Below are positions 15,831 to 23,499 of a DNA stretch of 25,823 bases, one piece after another. The translations under genes and the position numbers were made by a program. Numbering within the stretch: position 1 is the first letter of the stretch; each line of letters opens with the position of its first letter. The DNA lies in the NCBI GenBank assembly GCA_045617405.1, contig JAZLIL010000005.1, positions 1 through 25,823 on the forward strand, read 5' to 3'. Source of the DNA: JAZLIL01 sp045617405 (GTDB lineage Bacteria > Bacillota > Clostridia > Lachnospirales > Lachnospiraceae). The notes beneath the pieces are model-generated. The model was not told where the DNA came from, searched no databases, and saw only the letters and a list, made by a program, of their open reading frames with translations.

Positions 15831-15852
15831 GGAAAGTCTATACTGATATTTG

Positions 15853-17382
15853 CTATTGCCTTACGATGGAAACAGATACGAGGTATCCGTAGCTTCCGGC
15901 ATTTTCAGCGGAGACCTCTATCGATCCGTTGAAGTTCGGTTTGTTCGGTGATGCTGATACAAGCGGAAGAACTTCATTATAAAGTGATTTGTCGGAAAGG
16001 GCGATTGCAAAGAAATCATGACCGGCACCGAGCATTGTATCAATGATGCTTTTCAGTTCTTCACGGTTTGAGGCATTTGGTACGGCGGCGAAGAGGCTTT
16101 TGTTTTCATCGTACAGGTCTGAGTCTGCAACCGGAAAACCGGCGTGATCCCAGATGTATCCCGAAGCTTCAAATACTGCGTCGGTAAGACAGAAGTAGTT
16201 GTGGGAGACTCTGTTCGCTCCACTGTCCGGAACGGGATCGTCGAAGGTACAGTCAACGTTGTACCATCTGCCGTCGATCAGGACCTTGTTCCAGGCGTGA
16301 TCATTTCCGTTCCCGATTCCGGGGACAAAGAGGCAGGCAATATTATTTGCTTCGCAAAGGATTCTGAAGGTCTTGGCATATCCGTCACAGACGCATTTGT
16401 GATCAAGAATGCAGGCTTTTATCGTGTGACAGTATTCAGACGGTGTCAGGGTGTAGACTGTATTCGAAACGAGATAATCATGGATGTTTCTTACCGTCTG
16501 GTAATCATCTGCCGCTTTGCAGGCTGAGGCAACAGAGAAAACGGTGCTGGCACACAGCCGGTCTTCATCGGTTGCAAATGACGTGTCTCCGCCGCGAACA
16601 ATATTGAGAACAGTAAGATCGTCATCGTAGAGATATCCCTTATCGACTGAAATCTGCACGCCGTAGCCGTTTACGAACTTAATTATCTCCTTATAGGTAA
16701 TTGAGTCAAATGCCGGAAACTTCTGCTTCATTTCGTATTCGCTCGGAATCAGCGAAGGATTCGCAAACAGAATGGAAAAATCCGAATAGGTATTGGCCGC
16801 TAAAACAAAGGTGTCTGTAAGCTCGTTCGACGAGTAAACCTTGAAGGGAGTTGAAAGCTCATATATCGTGTCTCCCGAAGACTTGTCCTCGCAGCTGTCA
16901 ATCATGTCTTGCAGACGCTTTTTTGAAGCTGCTTCTGCTGCTGAGAGAGTAACTTCGTCCTTGGGGCTCTTGGTATCTGAAGGAAGCGATTCCTGAGGAG
17001 TGCCGGTGTCTGAGCCGTTCGGTTCATCCTTTGCGGGAAGCACGGTAAGCTTGCATTTATAGACTTTGCCTTTATTTTTGGCTTTTATTACTGTTTTGCC
17101 TTCCGAAACGGCGGTCACGGTTCCTTTTGCATCGACAACGGCAATGTTCTTATTCTTTGAAACCCACTTTACTTTTCCGGAAGCGCCGATGAGCTTCATA
17201 TTAAATGAAGAGCCTTCGGTGAGCTTCTCTTTCTTTGAACTCAGATTTACTGTCGCGGCAATGACTGTCTGTGCCCGGAAGAACTGACTTTCGGGAAGAA
17301 AACCTGCTGTGAGAAGAAAAGCCAGCAGGGCGGTTTTTAATATGAAGCGCCTGATTGAAGGGTGTGTTGAGTGTTCTTTCAT
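15853..17382 (-). CDS. Secreted protein with Big2 Ig-like domain and transglutaminase-like domain
   Basis: A 509-residue exported protein. Residues 12-43 form a signal peptide (basic RR, hydrophobic ALLAFLLTAGFL, probable cleavage near VIAA). A bacterial Ig-like Big2 domain follows (about 44-116; KVKWVSKNKNIAVVDAKGTV), then a Ser/Thr/Pro/Asp linker to about 150. The C-terminal half holds a transglutaminase-like cysteine-protease fold with a complete triad: Cys332 (CVCDGYA), His362 (DHAWNKV) and Asp377 (NVDCTFDDP). Such proteins are found on clostridial surfaces and may cleave or cross-link wall-bound proteins or peptidoglycan peptides; the activity here is inferred. The longer frame starts 21 codons upstream, but ATG 17382 has GGAGG six bases before it and begins right at the signal peptide. 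It is divergent from the kinase-like gene and shares its regulatory region. Confidence 0.88.
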   Translation of the reverse strand: MKEHSTHPSIRRFILKTALLAFLLTAGFLPESQFFRAQTVIAATVNLSSKKEKLTEGSSFNMKLIGASGKVKWVSKNKNIAVVDAKGTVTAVSEGKTVIKAKNKGKVYKCKLTVLPAKDEPNGSDTGTPQESLPSDTKSPKDEVTLSAAEAASKKRLQDMIDSCEDKSSGDTIYELSTPFKVYSSNELTDTFVLAANTYSDFSILFANPSLIPSEYEMKQKFPAFDSITYKEIIKFVNGYGVQISVDKGYLYDDDLTVLNIVRGGDTSFATDEDRLCASTVFSVASACKAADDYQTVRNIHDYLVSNTVYTLTPSEYCHTIKACILDHKCVCDGYAKTFRILCEANNIACLFVPGIGNGNDHAWNKVLIDGRWYNVDCTFDDPVPDSGANRVSHNYFCLTDAVFEASGYIWDHAGFPVADSDLYDENKSLFAAVPNASNREELKSIIDTMLGAGHDFFAIALSDKSLYNEVLPLVSASPNKPNFNGSIEVSAENAGSYGYLVSVSIVRQ

Positions 17383-17479
17383 TTCTGACCTCCGATTGTG
17401 TATTGGACTGACTGATTTCCGAATAATTGTTGCGAGAGCAGACAAAGCTGCCGTTTGATAAGAATATAATTGCTAATTG

Positions 17480-17548
17480 TGACATTTTGATGTCAATAGT
17501 CGGAATAGTTTATAATCGTTGACATCAAGCGTGATGTCATTGTATAAT
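17480..17548 (+). promoter_or_regulatory. Tandem promoters with palindromic sites between the divergent surface genes
   Basis: Promoter 1: TTGACA (17519-17524) and TATAAT (17543-17548), 18-base spacing. Promoter 2: TTGATG (17487-17492) and TATAAT (17511-17516), also 18 bases. Two palindromes cover the -35 boxes: TGACAT-N4-ATGTCA (17480-17495) and TGACATCA-N4-TGATGTCA (17520-17539). Their centres are 42 bases apart, four helical turns. The half-site TGATGTCA occurs three times. The left palindrome also contains a leftward TTGACA (17491-17496) that could serve the transglutaminase gene, although no good leftward -10 was found. All this suggests a shared repressor or activator. Confidence 0.65.
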
Positions 17549-17603
17549 AATCACGAACGCGAATATAACCGTGGAAGTAGTATGCCGCAGAACGGAGACA
17601 GTG

Positions 17604-18830
17604 ATGAATGGTAAATTAGATACGAAGGGAACAGTGATTATCGTCGCGCAGGTGGTGCTTTATGCAACAGGCGTTCTTTGTCTGGTTCTTGGAATTCCTG
17701 TATTGTCTGTTGCTTTGTTTGCACTTTCGGGCATTATTTCGCTGACCGGCATTTTTTTTGCAAAGCCTGCAGCCGGCACAGAGGACGTGCGCTACAAAAT
17801 GGAGACGTTCGCGCCTGCCGGGAGTGATTCCGGTTTGAAGTCGTTAAACGAAAAACAGGATACGGCAGAGTTAACAGGAAATGAGGGACTGCAGGACGGA
17901 AAGCTTCTTGAAGAGCTTGAGGAGTTGAAAGCCGAGAATCAGAGGCTGAAGGATGCTAACGGATGGCTTGAACAGGGGCATGCGAAGCTCAAGGAGGATT
18001 ACGAGTCTCTTCGTGAGCAGCTTGACATTATTAGCCGCAAGCCGGAAACAACTGAGCAGTGCGAACCGTCTGCGGGTCCCCAGGCTGAAGCACTTGCCGC
18101 TGAGAACGACAGGCTCAGAGAGGAATCGGCGAAGCTTAAGAGCGAGAATGCCGAGCTTAACAGGGGCGTTCTTTCTCTTCGCGAAACAAACGATGAACTG
18201 AATTCAAAGCTTAAAACACTCAGAAGCGAGCTTCTCAAAAAGTCAGAGTACGACAAAGATGCTATGGTTGCATCCGGTGCGGAATTTGGCGAAGGACAGG
18301 GTGTTGTACTTAATCGGACACCTGTCGTGAGAACGGTGCTGTTTGATGAAAAGCTTCTTAATGACAGAAGCAACATTGACATCTGCCTGACTGCAAACGA
18401 TACTATCGAAGAGATGAGACCGTTTGCAAACCGTGCAGGCATCAGAATGACGGTCATTTCATCAGGAGGCCCGGTTGTTTTCAGATCAAGCGGAAAACTG
18501 ATGAAGACTCTCATGCGCAACATAGTCGATAATTCGATTAAGTATATGAAGCGCGCCGGAAACATTTTCATTACAATTACGGATACCGGTGATGATGTGT
18601 TTATCGTCTGCAAGGATGACGGAATGGGAATCGATGCTGAAGAGCTCGGCTTCATTTTCGATCTGAACTTTCAGGGTTCGAATCGCGTCAGCGGAAACGG
18701 ACTGGGGCTTACTCAGGCAAGAGACATTGTCAACGCCTATGGTGGTACAATCTATGCAAAGAGTTCGCCGGGAACAGGAATGGGTATCTACATACAGCTG
18801 CCTAAGAACGGATTCGGAGGTGCTTTGTGA
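17604..18830 (+). CDS. Membrane coiled-coil protein with histidine-kinase-type ATPase domain (no clear phospho-acceptor His)
   Basis: A 408-residue protein. Two hydrophobic helices (about residues 9-31 and 33-54) with almost no external loop are followed by a long coiled coil (about 99-215, rich in EELKAENQRLK-type heptads) and a C-terminal HATPase_c domain (about 240-402). ATP-site boxes are intact: N box RNIVDNS (305-311), G1 DDGMGID (338-344), F-like FDLNFQG and G2 GNGLGL (364-369). No H-box is visible; the only histidine in the protein is His126, inside the coiled coil. So it may be an ATP-binding regulator, or a kinase using an unusual acceptor. ATG 17604 follows CGGAG by six bases; an upstream GTG at 17571 lacks a ribosome binding site. 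It overlaps the SH3b gene (ATGA). No response regulator lies nearby. Confidence 0.85.
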   Translation: MNGKLDTKGTVIIVAQVVLYATGVLCLVLGIPVLSVALFALSGIISLTGIFFAKPAAGTEDVRYKMETFAPAGSDSGLKSLNEKQDTAELTGNEGLQDGKLLEELEELKAENQRLKDANGWLEQGHAKLKEDYESLREQLDIISRKPETTEQCEPSAGPQAEALAAENDRLREESAKLKSENAELNRGVLSLRETNDELNSKLKTLRSELLKKSEYDKDAMVASGAEFGEGQGVVLNRTPVVRTVLFDEKLLNDRSNIDICLTANDTIEEMRPFANRAGIRMTVISSGGPVVFRSSGKLMKTLMRNIVDNSIKYMKRAGNIFITITDTGDDVFIVCKDDGMGIDAEELGFIFDLNFQGSNRVSGNGLGLTQARDIVNAYGGTIYAKSSPGTGMGIYIQLPKNGFGGAL

Positions 18831-19816
18831 TGAAAAAGAAGACATTGACAATCATCTGCTGTCTGATCTATGTAGTTATTGCGGCCGTGGGAATTATTAT
18901 TCTTTCCGGAAAAAGCGGTGGGAATAATGCGCAGAAGACTCCCGAAAAGCAGACAGAAGATAAAACGGTCCTTGAAATCAAGGAACAGGCTGAAGAGCCG
19001 GCAGTGAAGAATCCGTCCGGCACAAATGACGCTTCCGGGACCGCAAAGGAGCCTGCCGCAAAGGACACTTCTGAGACCGAAAAGGAGCCGGAGGAGTCTG
19101 ACGGAAAAGTGGCTGAAGCGGAATATGAAAAGGCTTCAGGAGAAGAAGCTGAGAATGAAGCTGAGAATGAACCTGAAGCTGCAGAAGAAGCTTACGAAGA
19201 ACCGGAACTTCCCGCTGGGGATGAGTCTTTGACCGAGCCGGAGCCTGTGGAGGGAACTGTAGAAGAACAGGAACTGAAATTTACTTTGAGCGCCGGTGTC
19301 TATGATTATCTGAACATCAGGGCAGAACCTTCGCTGCAGTCGGCAAAGCTTGGAAGGATACTTCCTCATCAGGTAGGAACTGTTCTTGAAGAACTCGGAG
19401 ACTTTACGAGAATCAGCTTTGAAGGAATTGAGGGCTTTGTTGCCTCGCCGTACATTGTTATTGACAGGGACGGGGACGGTTTGTTTACCGATGCAGTGAA
19501 TACGCAGAAGCCGGCAGCGGATATCCCGACGGCGGAGAATCAGAACTCGAAGAGCCCGGCTGATGAGACCCGGACAGATGAAAATCAGGCGTCTGAGGGC
19601 ACTATGGGAACGGGAAACGGAAAGGTGATGGTCCTTATCAAGTCCCCCTGCAACATAAGGTCCGGACCGGGAATGGACTATTCGGTACTTGGGATGGCAA
19701 CGGCAGGAAGTGAGTACGAATGCAGCAGCGATTTGTGTATCAGAGGTTGGAATGCGATTATCCTCAGTAATGGCAGTATCGGATACGTAGGAACGAATTA
19801 TTCGGCTGTAATTTAA
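18830..19816 (+). CDS. Membrane-anchored protein with acidic linker and two SH3b domains
   Basis: A 328-residue protein. Basic MKKK and a hydrophobic segment (5-26) form a signal anchor without a lipobox. Residues 30-148 are a low-complexity Glu/Ala/Lys/Pro linker, likely spanning the cell wall. Two bacterial SH3 domains follow: residues 150-211 (YDYLNIRAEPSLQSAKLG, then GFVASPYIV) and 265-328 (PCNIRSGPGMDYSVLGMA, then GYVGTNYSAVI). SH3b domains commonly bind peptidoglycan cross-bridges. Between them is a DRDGDGLFTD stretch (212-221) resembling an EF-hand or dockerin calcium loop, though the last ligand is not in place. GGAGG is nine bases upstream of the ATG, which overlaps the kinase-like gene's stop codon, so the two products are probably made together. 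Confidence 0.85.
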   Translation: MKKKTLTIICCLIYVVIAAVGIIILSGKSGGNNAQKTPEKQTEDKTVLEIKEQAEEPAVKNPSGTNDASGTAKEPAAKDTSETEKEPEESDGKVAEAEYEKASGEEAENEAENEPEAAEEAYEEPELPAGDESLTEPEPVEGTVEEQELKFTLSAGVYDYLNIRAEPSLQSAKLGRILPHQVGTVLEELGDFTRISFEGIEGFVASPYIVIDRDGDGLFTDAVNTQKPAADIPTAENQNSKSPADETRTDENQASEGTMGTGNGKVMVLIKSPCNIRSGPGMDYSVLGMATAGSEYECSSDLCIRGWNAIILSNGSIGYVGTNYSAVI

Positions 19817-19877
19817 CGGAATCGTGCACACTTTAACGCAATAAGTTGTTGTTGTGACAGAGTTGAAAACACAGTAA

Positions 19878-19930
19878 AATCAAGGGCGATGCCACATTTG
19901 GACAGGGCGTCGCCCTTGATTCTTCTTTTT
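19878..19930 (+). terminator. Rho-independent terminator after the SH3b gene
   Basis: AATCAAGGGCGA (19878-19889) pairs perfectly with TCGCCCTTGATT (19910-19921), extended inward by TGCC/GGCG with one G-U to about 16 bp. CTTCTTTTT follows. Confidence 0.88.
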
Positions 19931-20061
19931 CAATCCTCAAAAATGAGGAAAATGAAGTTCAAATTTGATGTAATCACACTATATACATTTATGGCGAAAA
20001 AAGTTAAAATTTACATAGTCCTTTTATGGGATGAATATAATATTATGTAGTGGAGGTTATT

Positions 20062-21477
20062 ATGAGCGAAACTAAGAAAGAACTCTCTTTCTCACTGAAG
20101 TACTTATACGGTGTAGGAGACGCCGGATTCGTACTCATGAGTAACATCGAGACATTCTATTTCATGACATTCTTAACCAACGCAGCTGGTTTCTCAGCAG
20201 CTATGGCCGGTGTCATCAACTCGGTGTTCTCAATCATTGACGCATGTCTTTCATGGGTTTACGGTGGTATCATCAATGGTACCAAGGCTAAGAAGTGGGG
20301 CCGTTATCGTTCATGGCTGATCCTTCTTCCCTGGGTCGTACCTTTCATCTTCGCTTTCCAGTTCATCAGAGTCAGCGAGAATGAACTCCTTTCAGCTGTT
20401 GTAATCATCGTTGCAGCTGTTGTTTCACACTTCATCTGGAACTTCCCTTACGTAGCAAACGCAACACTCGTTGCTGTTGTTGGTAAGACTCCTGATGACA
20501 AGGCTACTCTTGCTTCATCACGTGCAACATGGAACAACATCGGTGGTATCCTTTTCTCTTACTTAGGACTTCCTTTCGCAACATTCCTTGGAACACAGAT
20601 TTCCGGTGCTGACGACTTTGGTAAGTACGGTTACGCTGCAGCAGCTTTCATCCTTGGTATTGTCATGGTAATTACTTACTGGGCACACTTCAAGATGACA
20701 GACGGCTACGAGGAAATCGAAAGTGATGGCGCTCCCGCAGCTAACAAGAACAAGATCAACATCGGTGAGATGTTCTCATCACTCTTCAAGAATCCTCAGC
20801 TCATCATCCTTATCCTTGCTGACCTTGCTAAGTGGTGTGTAAAGTTCGTTACAGCGGCTTCAGCTATTTACTACTTCCGTGATGCAGCCGGCAACCCCGG
20901 TCTCATGACAGCTTATTCATTAGCAATCGGTATCTCCGCAGCAGTTGGTGCTTTCGTTGCTCGTTTCGTATGTTCAAAGTTATCATCACGTACAGCAATG
21001 ATCGTTTCCCTTCTTGCTATGGGTGTATTCCTTCTCATCGCATTCTTCGGATATGCTAATCCTATCATGGTTATCGTATTCATCTGCCTTGCACAGATTT
21101 TCTACGGTGTTGCTTTCGCAGCAGCTCCTGCTCTTTACGCAGATACAGTTGTTTACACAACATGGAAGACCGGAAAGAACGCAGCTGGTTGGATTATGGG
21201 TCTCCAGAACCTTCCTCTTAAGATAGCTGTTTTCCTTCGTGGTACAATCGTTTCTGCATGTCTCGTTGCTGCAGATTATGATAACGTAATGGCAAGCGGT
21301 GTTAAGTATGTTGGAACCGCTATTTACGACGGTGCAGCTCGTCAGTCAATGACCTACGCACTCTGCCTCGTACCCGCTATCTTCTGCTTCGTTGGTGCTG
21401 TTCTTGTCCTTGTTGGATTCAAGATCACCAAGGAGAAGGTTGCTCAGTGCCAGGCTGAGATCGATGCTAAGGGCTGA
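20062..21477 (+). CDS. GPH-family sugar:cation symporter (MelB-like)
   Basis: A 471-residue inner-membrane protein with about 12 helices, of the glycoside-pentoside-hexuronide:cation symporter family. N-terminal marks are YLYGVGDAGFVLMSNIETFY (an aromatic/Gly/Asp helix that carries cation ligands in MelB) and the loop KAKKWGRYRSWLIL; the second half has WKTGKNAAGWIMGLQNLPLK. The galK gene downstream suggests a galactoside substrate, which is inference. ATG 20062 follows TGGAGG by five bases; a GTG at 20050 lies before that site. A TATAAT at 20036-20041 gives a very short leader, but no -35 is well spaced. Codon use is strongly restricted (GCT/GCA, TTC, ATC, TCA, GTT) compared with neighbours, as in highly expressed genes. 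It has its own terminator at 21518. Confidence 0.9.
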   Translation: MSETKKELSFSLKYLYGVGDAGFVLMSNIETFYFMTFLTNAAGFSAAMAGVINSVFSIIDACLSWVYGGIINGTKAKKWGRYRSWLILLPWVVPFIFAFQFIRVSENELLSAVVIIVAAVVSHFIWNFPYVANATLVAVVGKTPDDKATLASSRATWNNIGGILFSYLGLPFATFLGTQISGADDFGKYGYAAAAFILGIVMVITYWAHFKMTDGYEEIESDGAPAANKNKINIGEMFSSLFKNPQLIILILADLAKWCVKFVTAASAIYYFRDAAGNPGLMTAYSLAIGISAAVGAFVARFVCSKLSSRTAMIVSLLAMGVFLLIAFFGYANPIMVIVFICLAQIFYGVAFAAAPALYADTVVYTTWKTGKNAAGWIMGLQNLPLKIAVFLRGTIVSACLVAADYDNVMASGVKYVGTAIYDGAARQSMTYALCLVPAIFCFVGAVLVLVGFKITKEKVAQCQAEIDAKG

Positions 21478-21517
21478 TCTTAAGCTAATCGGTTGAAATA
21501 ACCAAATGAACGATTTC

Positions 21518-21545
21518 CCCTCTCCCTAGGGAGAGGGTTTTTTTT
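21518..21545 (+). terminator. Rho-independent terminator after the GPH symporter
   Basis: A perfect 20-base palindrome (21518-21537, CCCTCTCCCT and its complement) is followed by eight T. It separates the symporter from the ispF-galK unit. Confidence 0.92.
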
Positions 21546-21553
21546 GAAATTAG

Positions 21554-21569
21554 AGCGAAACGTTACGCT
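21554..21569. promoter_or_regulatory. LacI-type operator, upstream site
   Basis: AGCGAAACGTTACGCT is palindromic except for one base pair per arm and has the central CG typical of LacI/GalR-family sites. It shares AACGTTACGC with the site at 21619-21630 and lies eight bases upstream of a -35 box. Confidence 0.65.
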
Positions 21570-21576
21570 TTTCTTC

Positions 21577-21605
21577 TTGCAATCGTATTTGAATCGTGAT
21601 AACAT
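21577..21605 (+). promoter_or_regulatory. Promoter of ispF-galK
   Basis: TTGCAA (21577-21582) and TAACAT (21600-21605) are 17 bases apart, placing the start of transcription near 21612. Both boxes deviate from consensus. The promoter is enclosed by two palindromic operators. Confidence 0.55.
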
Positions 21606-21618
21606 GATTTAGAGAGAA

Positions 21619-21630
21619 CGTAACGTTACG
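21619..21630. promoter_or_regulatory. LacI-type operator, downstream site
   Basis: CGTAACGTTACG is a perfect 12-base palindrome located at about +7 to +18 of the predicted transcript, a classic repressor position. Its centre is 63 bases from the upstream site, six helical turns, so both can face the same side of the DNA. Confidence 0.7.
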
Positions 21631-21665
21631 CACAGGAAAAGCTTTCGTTTATGTGGAGGTAGTCT

Positions 21666-22148
21666 ATGAGAATTGGTCAGGGTTATGACGTTCACAGATT
21701 GTCAGTTGGCAGGAAGCTGATTCTTGGCGGCGAAGAGATTGTGCATGACAAGGGTCTTGACGGTCATTCCGATGCAGATGTTCTGGTTCATGCGATTATG
21801 GATGCTCTTCTCGGTGCAGCCGCACTTGGTGATATCGGAAAGCATTTTCCGGATAGCGATGAGCACTATCGCGGGATTTCAAGCATTGAGCTTCTGAGAC
21901 GTGTCGGGAGTATGTTAGGAGAGTACGGCTACGATGTGGTCAACATTGATTCAACGGTTATTGCACAGAGGCCAAAGCTTTCTTGCTACATTACACTTAT
22001 GAGGAAGAACATTGCTGATGCTCTTTCCATAGAAGTTGAGAGAGTCAGTGTTAAGGCTACGACTGAGGAAGGTCTTGGATTTACAGGAGTCTGTGAAGGA
22101 ATTGCGGCTCAGGCTGTGTGTCTTATCGAAGAAAGAAATTCTTTATGA
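21666..22148 (+). CDS. ispF: 2-C-methyl-D-erythritol 2,4-cyclodiphosphate synthase
   Basis: IspF closes the cyclodiphosphate ring in the MEP route to isoprenoids, releasing CMP; it works as a soluble zinc trimer. The metal ligands Asp8 and His10 (YDVHR) and His42 (VLVHAI) are present, as are GHSDAD (33-38), ALGDIGKHFPD and KATTEEGLGF, which contact the cytidine and diphosphate. Length is 160 residues, standard. GGAGG is about six bases upstream. It lies behind a promoter flanked by LacI-type operators and 41 bases ahead of galK, so an essential housekeeping enzyme may be co-transcribed with a sugar gene. ispD is not next to it. Confidence 0.96.
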   Translation: MRIGQGYDVHRLSVGRKLILGGEEIVHDKGLDGHSDADVLVHAIMDALLGAAALGDIGKHFPDSDEHYRGISSIELLRRVGSMLGEYGYDVVNIDSTVIAQRPKLSCYITLMRKNIADALSIEVERVSVKATTEEGLGFTGVCEGIAAQAVCLIEERNSL

Positions 22149-22189
22149 TAATTTTGCCTTCGGGCTATTGATATGAGGTGAAGTGAACG

Positions 22190-23368
22190 ATGGATAAGAA
22201 TCTGGTAAGAATGAAGGAAGGCTTTGACAAAGTGTTCGATGGCGGTGATGCCTATGGATTTTTCGCACCCGGACGCGTAAACCTGATTGGAGAACACACA
22301 GACTACAACGGCGGTCATGTGTTTCCCTGCGCTCTTACTATAGGTACCTATGCCATTGCAAGACTTCGTGATGACAGAATGCTGAGGTTCTACTCCGAGA
22401 ATTTTGCCGATGAGGGGATTTATGAATCATCGCTTGATAATATCGCGTATGATAAGAAGAACGGATGGACCAATTACTGTCTTGGCGTAATTGACATCTT
22501 TATTAAGCAGGGATATGCAATTGACCGCGGAGTTGATTTCTACTGTTTCGGTGACATTCCTTCTGGAGCAGGGCTTTCTTCTTCGGCATCACTTGAGGTA
22601 TTAACAGGCAAGGTGCTTAAAGAGTTGTTTAACATTGACATTGACATGATTTCTGTCGCCAGGATCGGGCAGAGTGCAGAGAACGATTTTGTCGGGATGA
22701 ATTGCGGTATCATGGATCAGTTTGCATCAGCAATGGGAAAGAAGGATTCTGCGATTTTCCTTGACACGTCGGATCTTTCTTATGAGTATGCACCGATTGC
22801 TCTCGACGGTTATAAGATTGTCATAGCCAACACCAACAAACCGCACAAGCTCACTGACTCCAAGTACAACGAGAGAAGGTCGGAGTGCGAAGAGGCTCTT
22901 GATCAGATTAGGAAGGACGCAGCAGTCAATTCTCTCGGAGAGCTTGACGAGGCCGGCTTTGAGGGTTTAAAGAAACTGATAAAACGTGATGTTTGTATTA
23001 AGCGCGCACGGCACGCTGTTTTTGAAAACCTGCGTACGATTGAAGCCGTTATGGCACTTAAGGCCGGGGATCTTGTAAAATTCGGCAAGCTGATGAATGA
23101 ATCCCATGTTTCGCTCAGAGATGATTATGAGGTTACGGGCGTTGAACTTGACACACTTGCACTTCTTGCATGGAATCAGGAGGGCGTTCTCGGATCGAGA
23201 ATGACGGGGGCAGGTTTTGGCGGATGCACAGTCAGCCTTGTAAAGGATGAATGTCTTGACAGCTTTATTGAAAATGTTGGCAAAGAGTATTATGATAAGA
23301 TAGGCTATGCCGCAGCGTTCTATGTTGTCGAGATTGGTGACGGTCCTGTTGCATTTGGCAGGGTTTAG
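22190..23368 (+). CDS. galK: Galactokinase
   Basis: GalK phosphorylates alpha-D-galactose at C1 with ATP, the first Leloir step, in the cytoplasm. The galactokinase signature is at residues 27-42 (PGRVNLIGEHTDYNGG), the GHMP ATP motif at PSGAGLSSSASLEV, and the catalytic region at NCGIMDQFASAMG. The C-terminal GHMP motif MTGAGFGGCTVSLV is also present. Length is 392 residues, normal. AGGTG precedes the ATG. galT and galE are not in the window. It follows ispF without a terminator between and lies one gene after a GPH-family symporter, consistent with galactoside uptake and use. Confidence 0.96.
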   Translation: MDKNLVRMKEGFDKVFDGGDAYGFFAPGRVNLIGEHTDYNGGHVFPCALTIGTYAIARLRDDRMLRFYSENFADEGIYESSLDNIAYDKKNGWTNYCLGVIDIFIKQGYAIDRGVDFYCFGDIPSGAGLSSSASLEVLTGKVLKELFNIDIDMISVARIGQSAENDFVGMNCGIMDQFASAMGKKDSAIFLDTSDLSYEYAPIALDGYKIVIANTNKPHKLTDSKYNERRSECEEALDQIRKDAAVNSLGELDEAGFEGLKKLIKRDVCIKRARHAVFENLRTIEAVMALKAGDLVKFGKLMNESHVSLRDDYEVTGVELDTLALLAWNQEGVLGSRMTGAGFGGCTVSLVKDECLDSFIENVGKEYYDKIGYAAAFYVVEIGDGPVAFGRV

Positions 23369-23499
23369 GAAACTGCGCGGGAATCCTCGGCAATTCACTT
23401 ACGATGCAGTTCACGAAGTGAATCGGTACACTTCCATTTGGCAGTCTGAATTCTGACAGGCTGTACGAAAGAAGCTTGGTATGGCCACGGGAGGTTTTT

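Noticed and set aside
17066..17287. A plus-strand frame opposite the Big2 domain
   Set aside because: Antisense shadow without ribosome binding site or domain; the minus-strand gene has signal peptide and domains in order.
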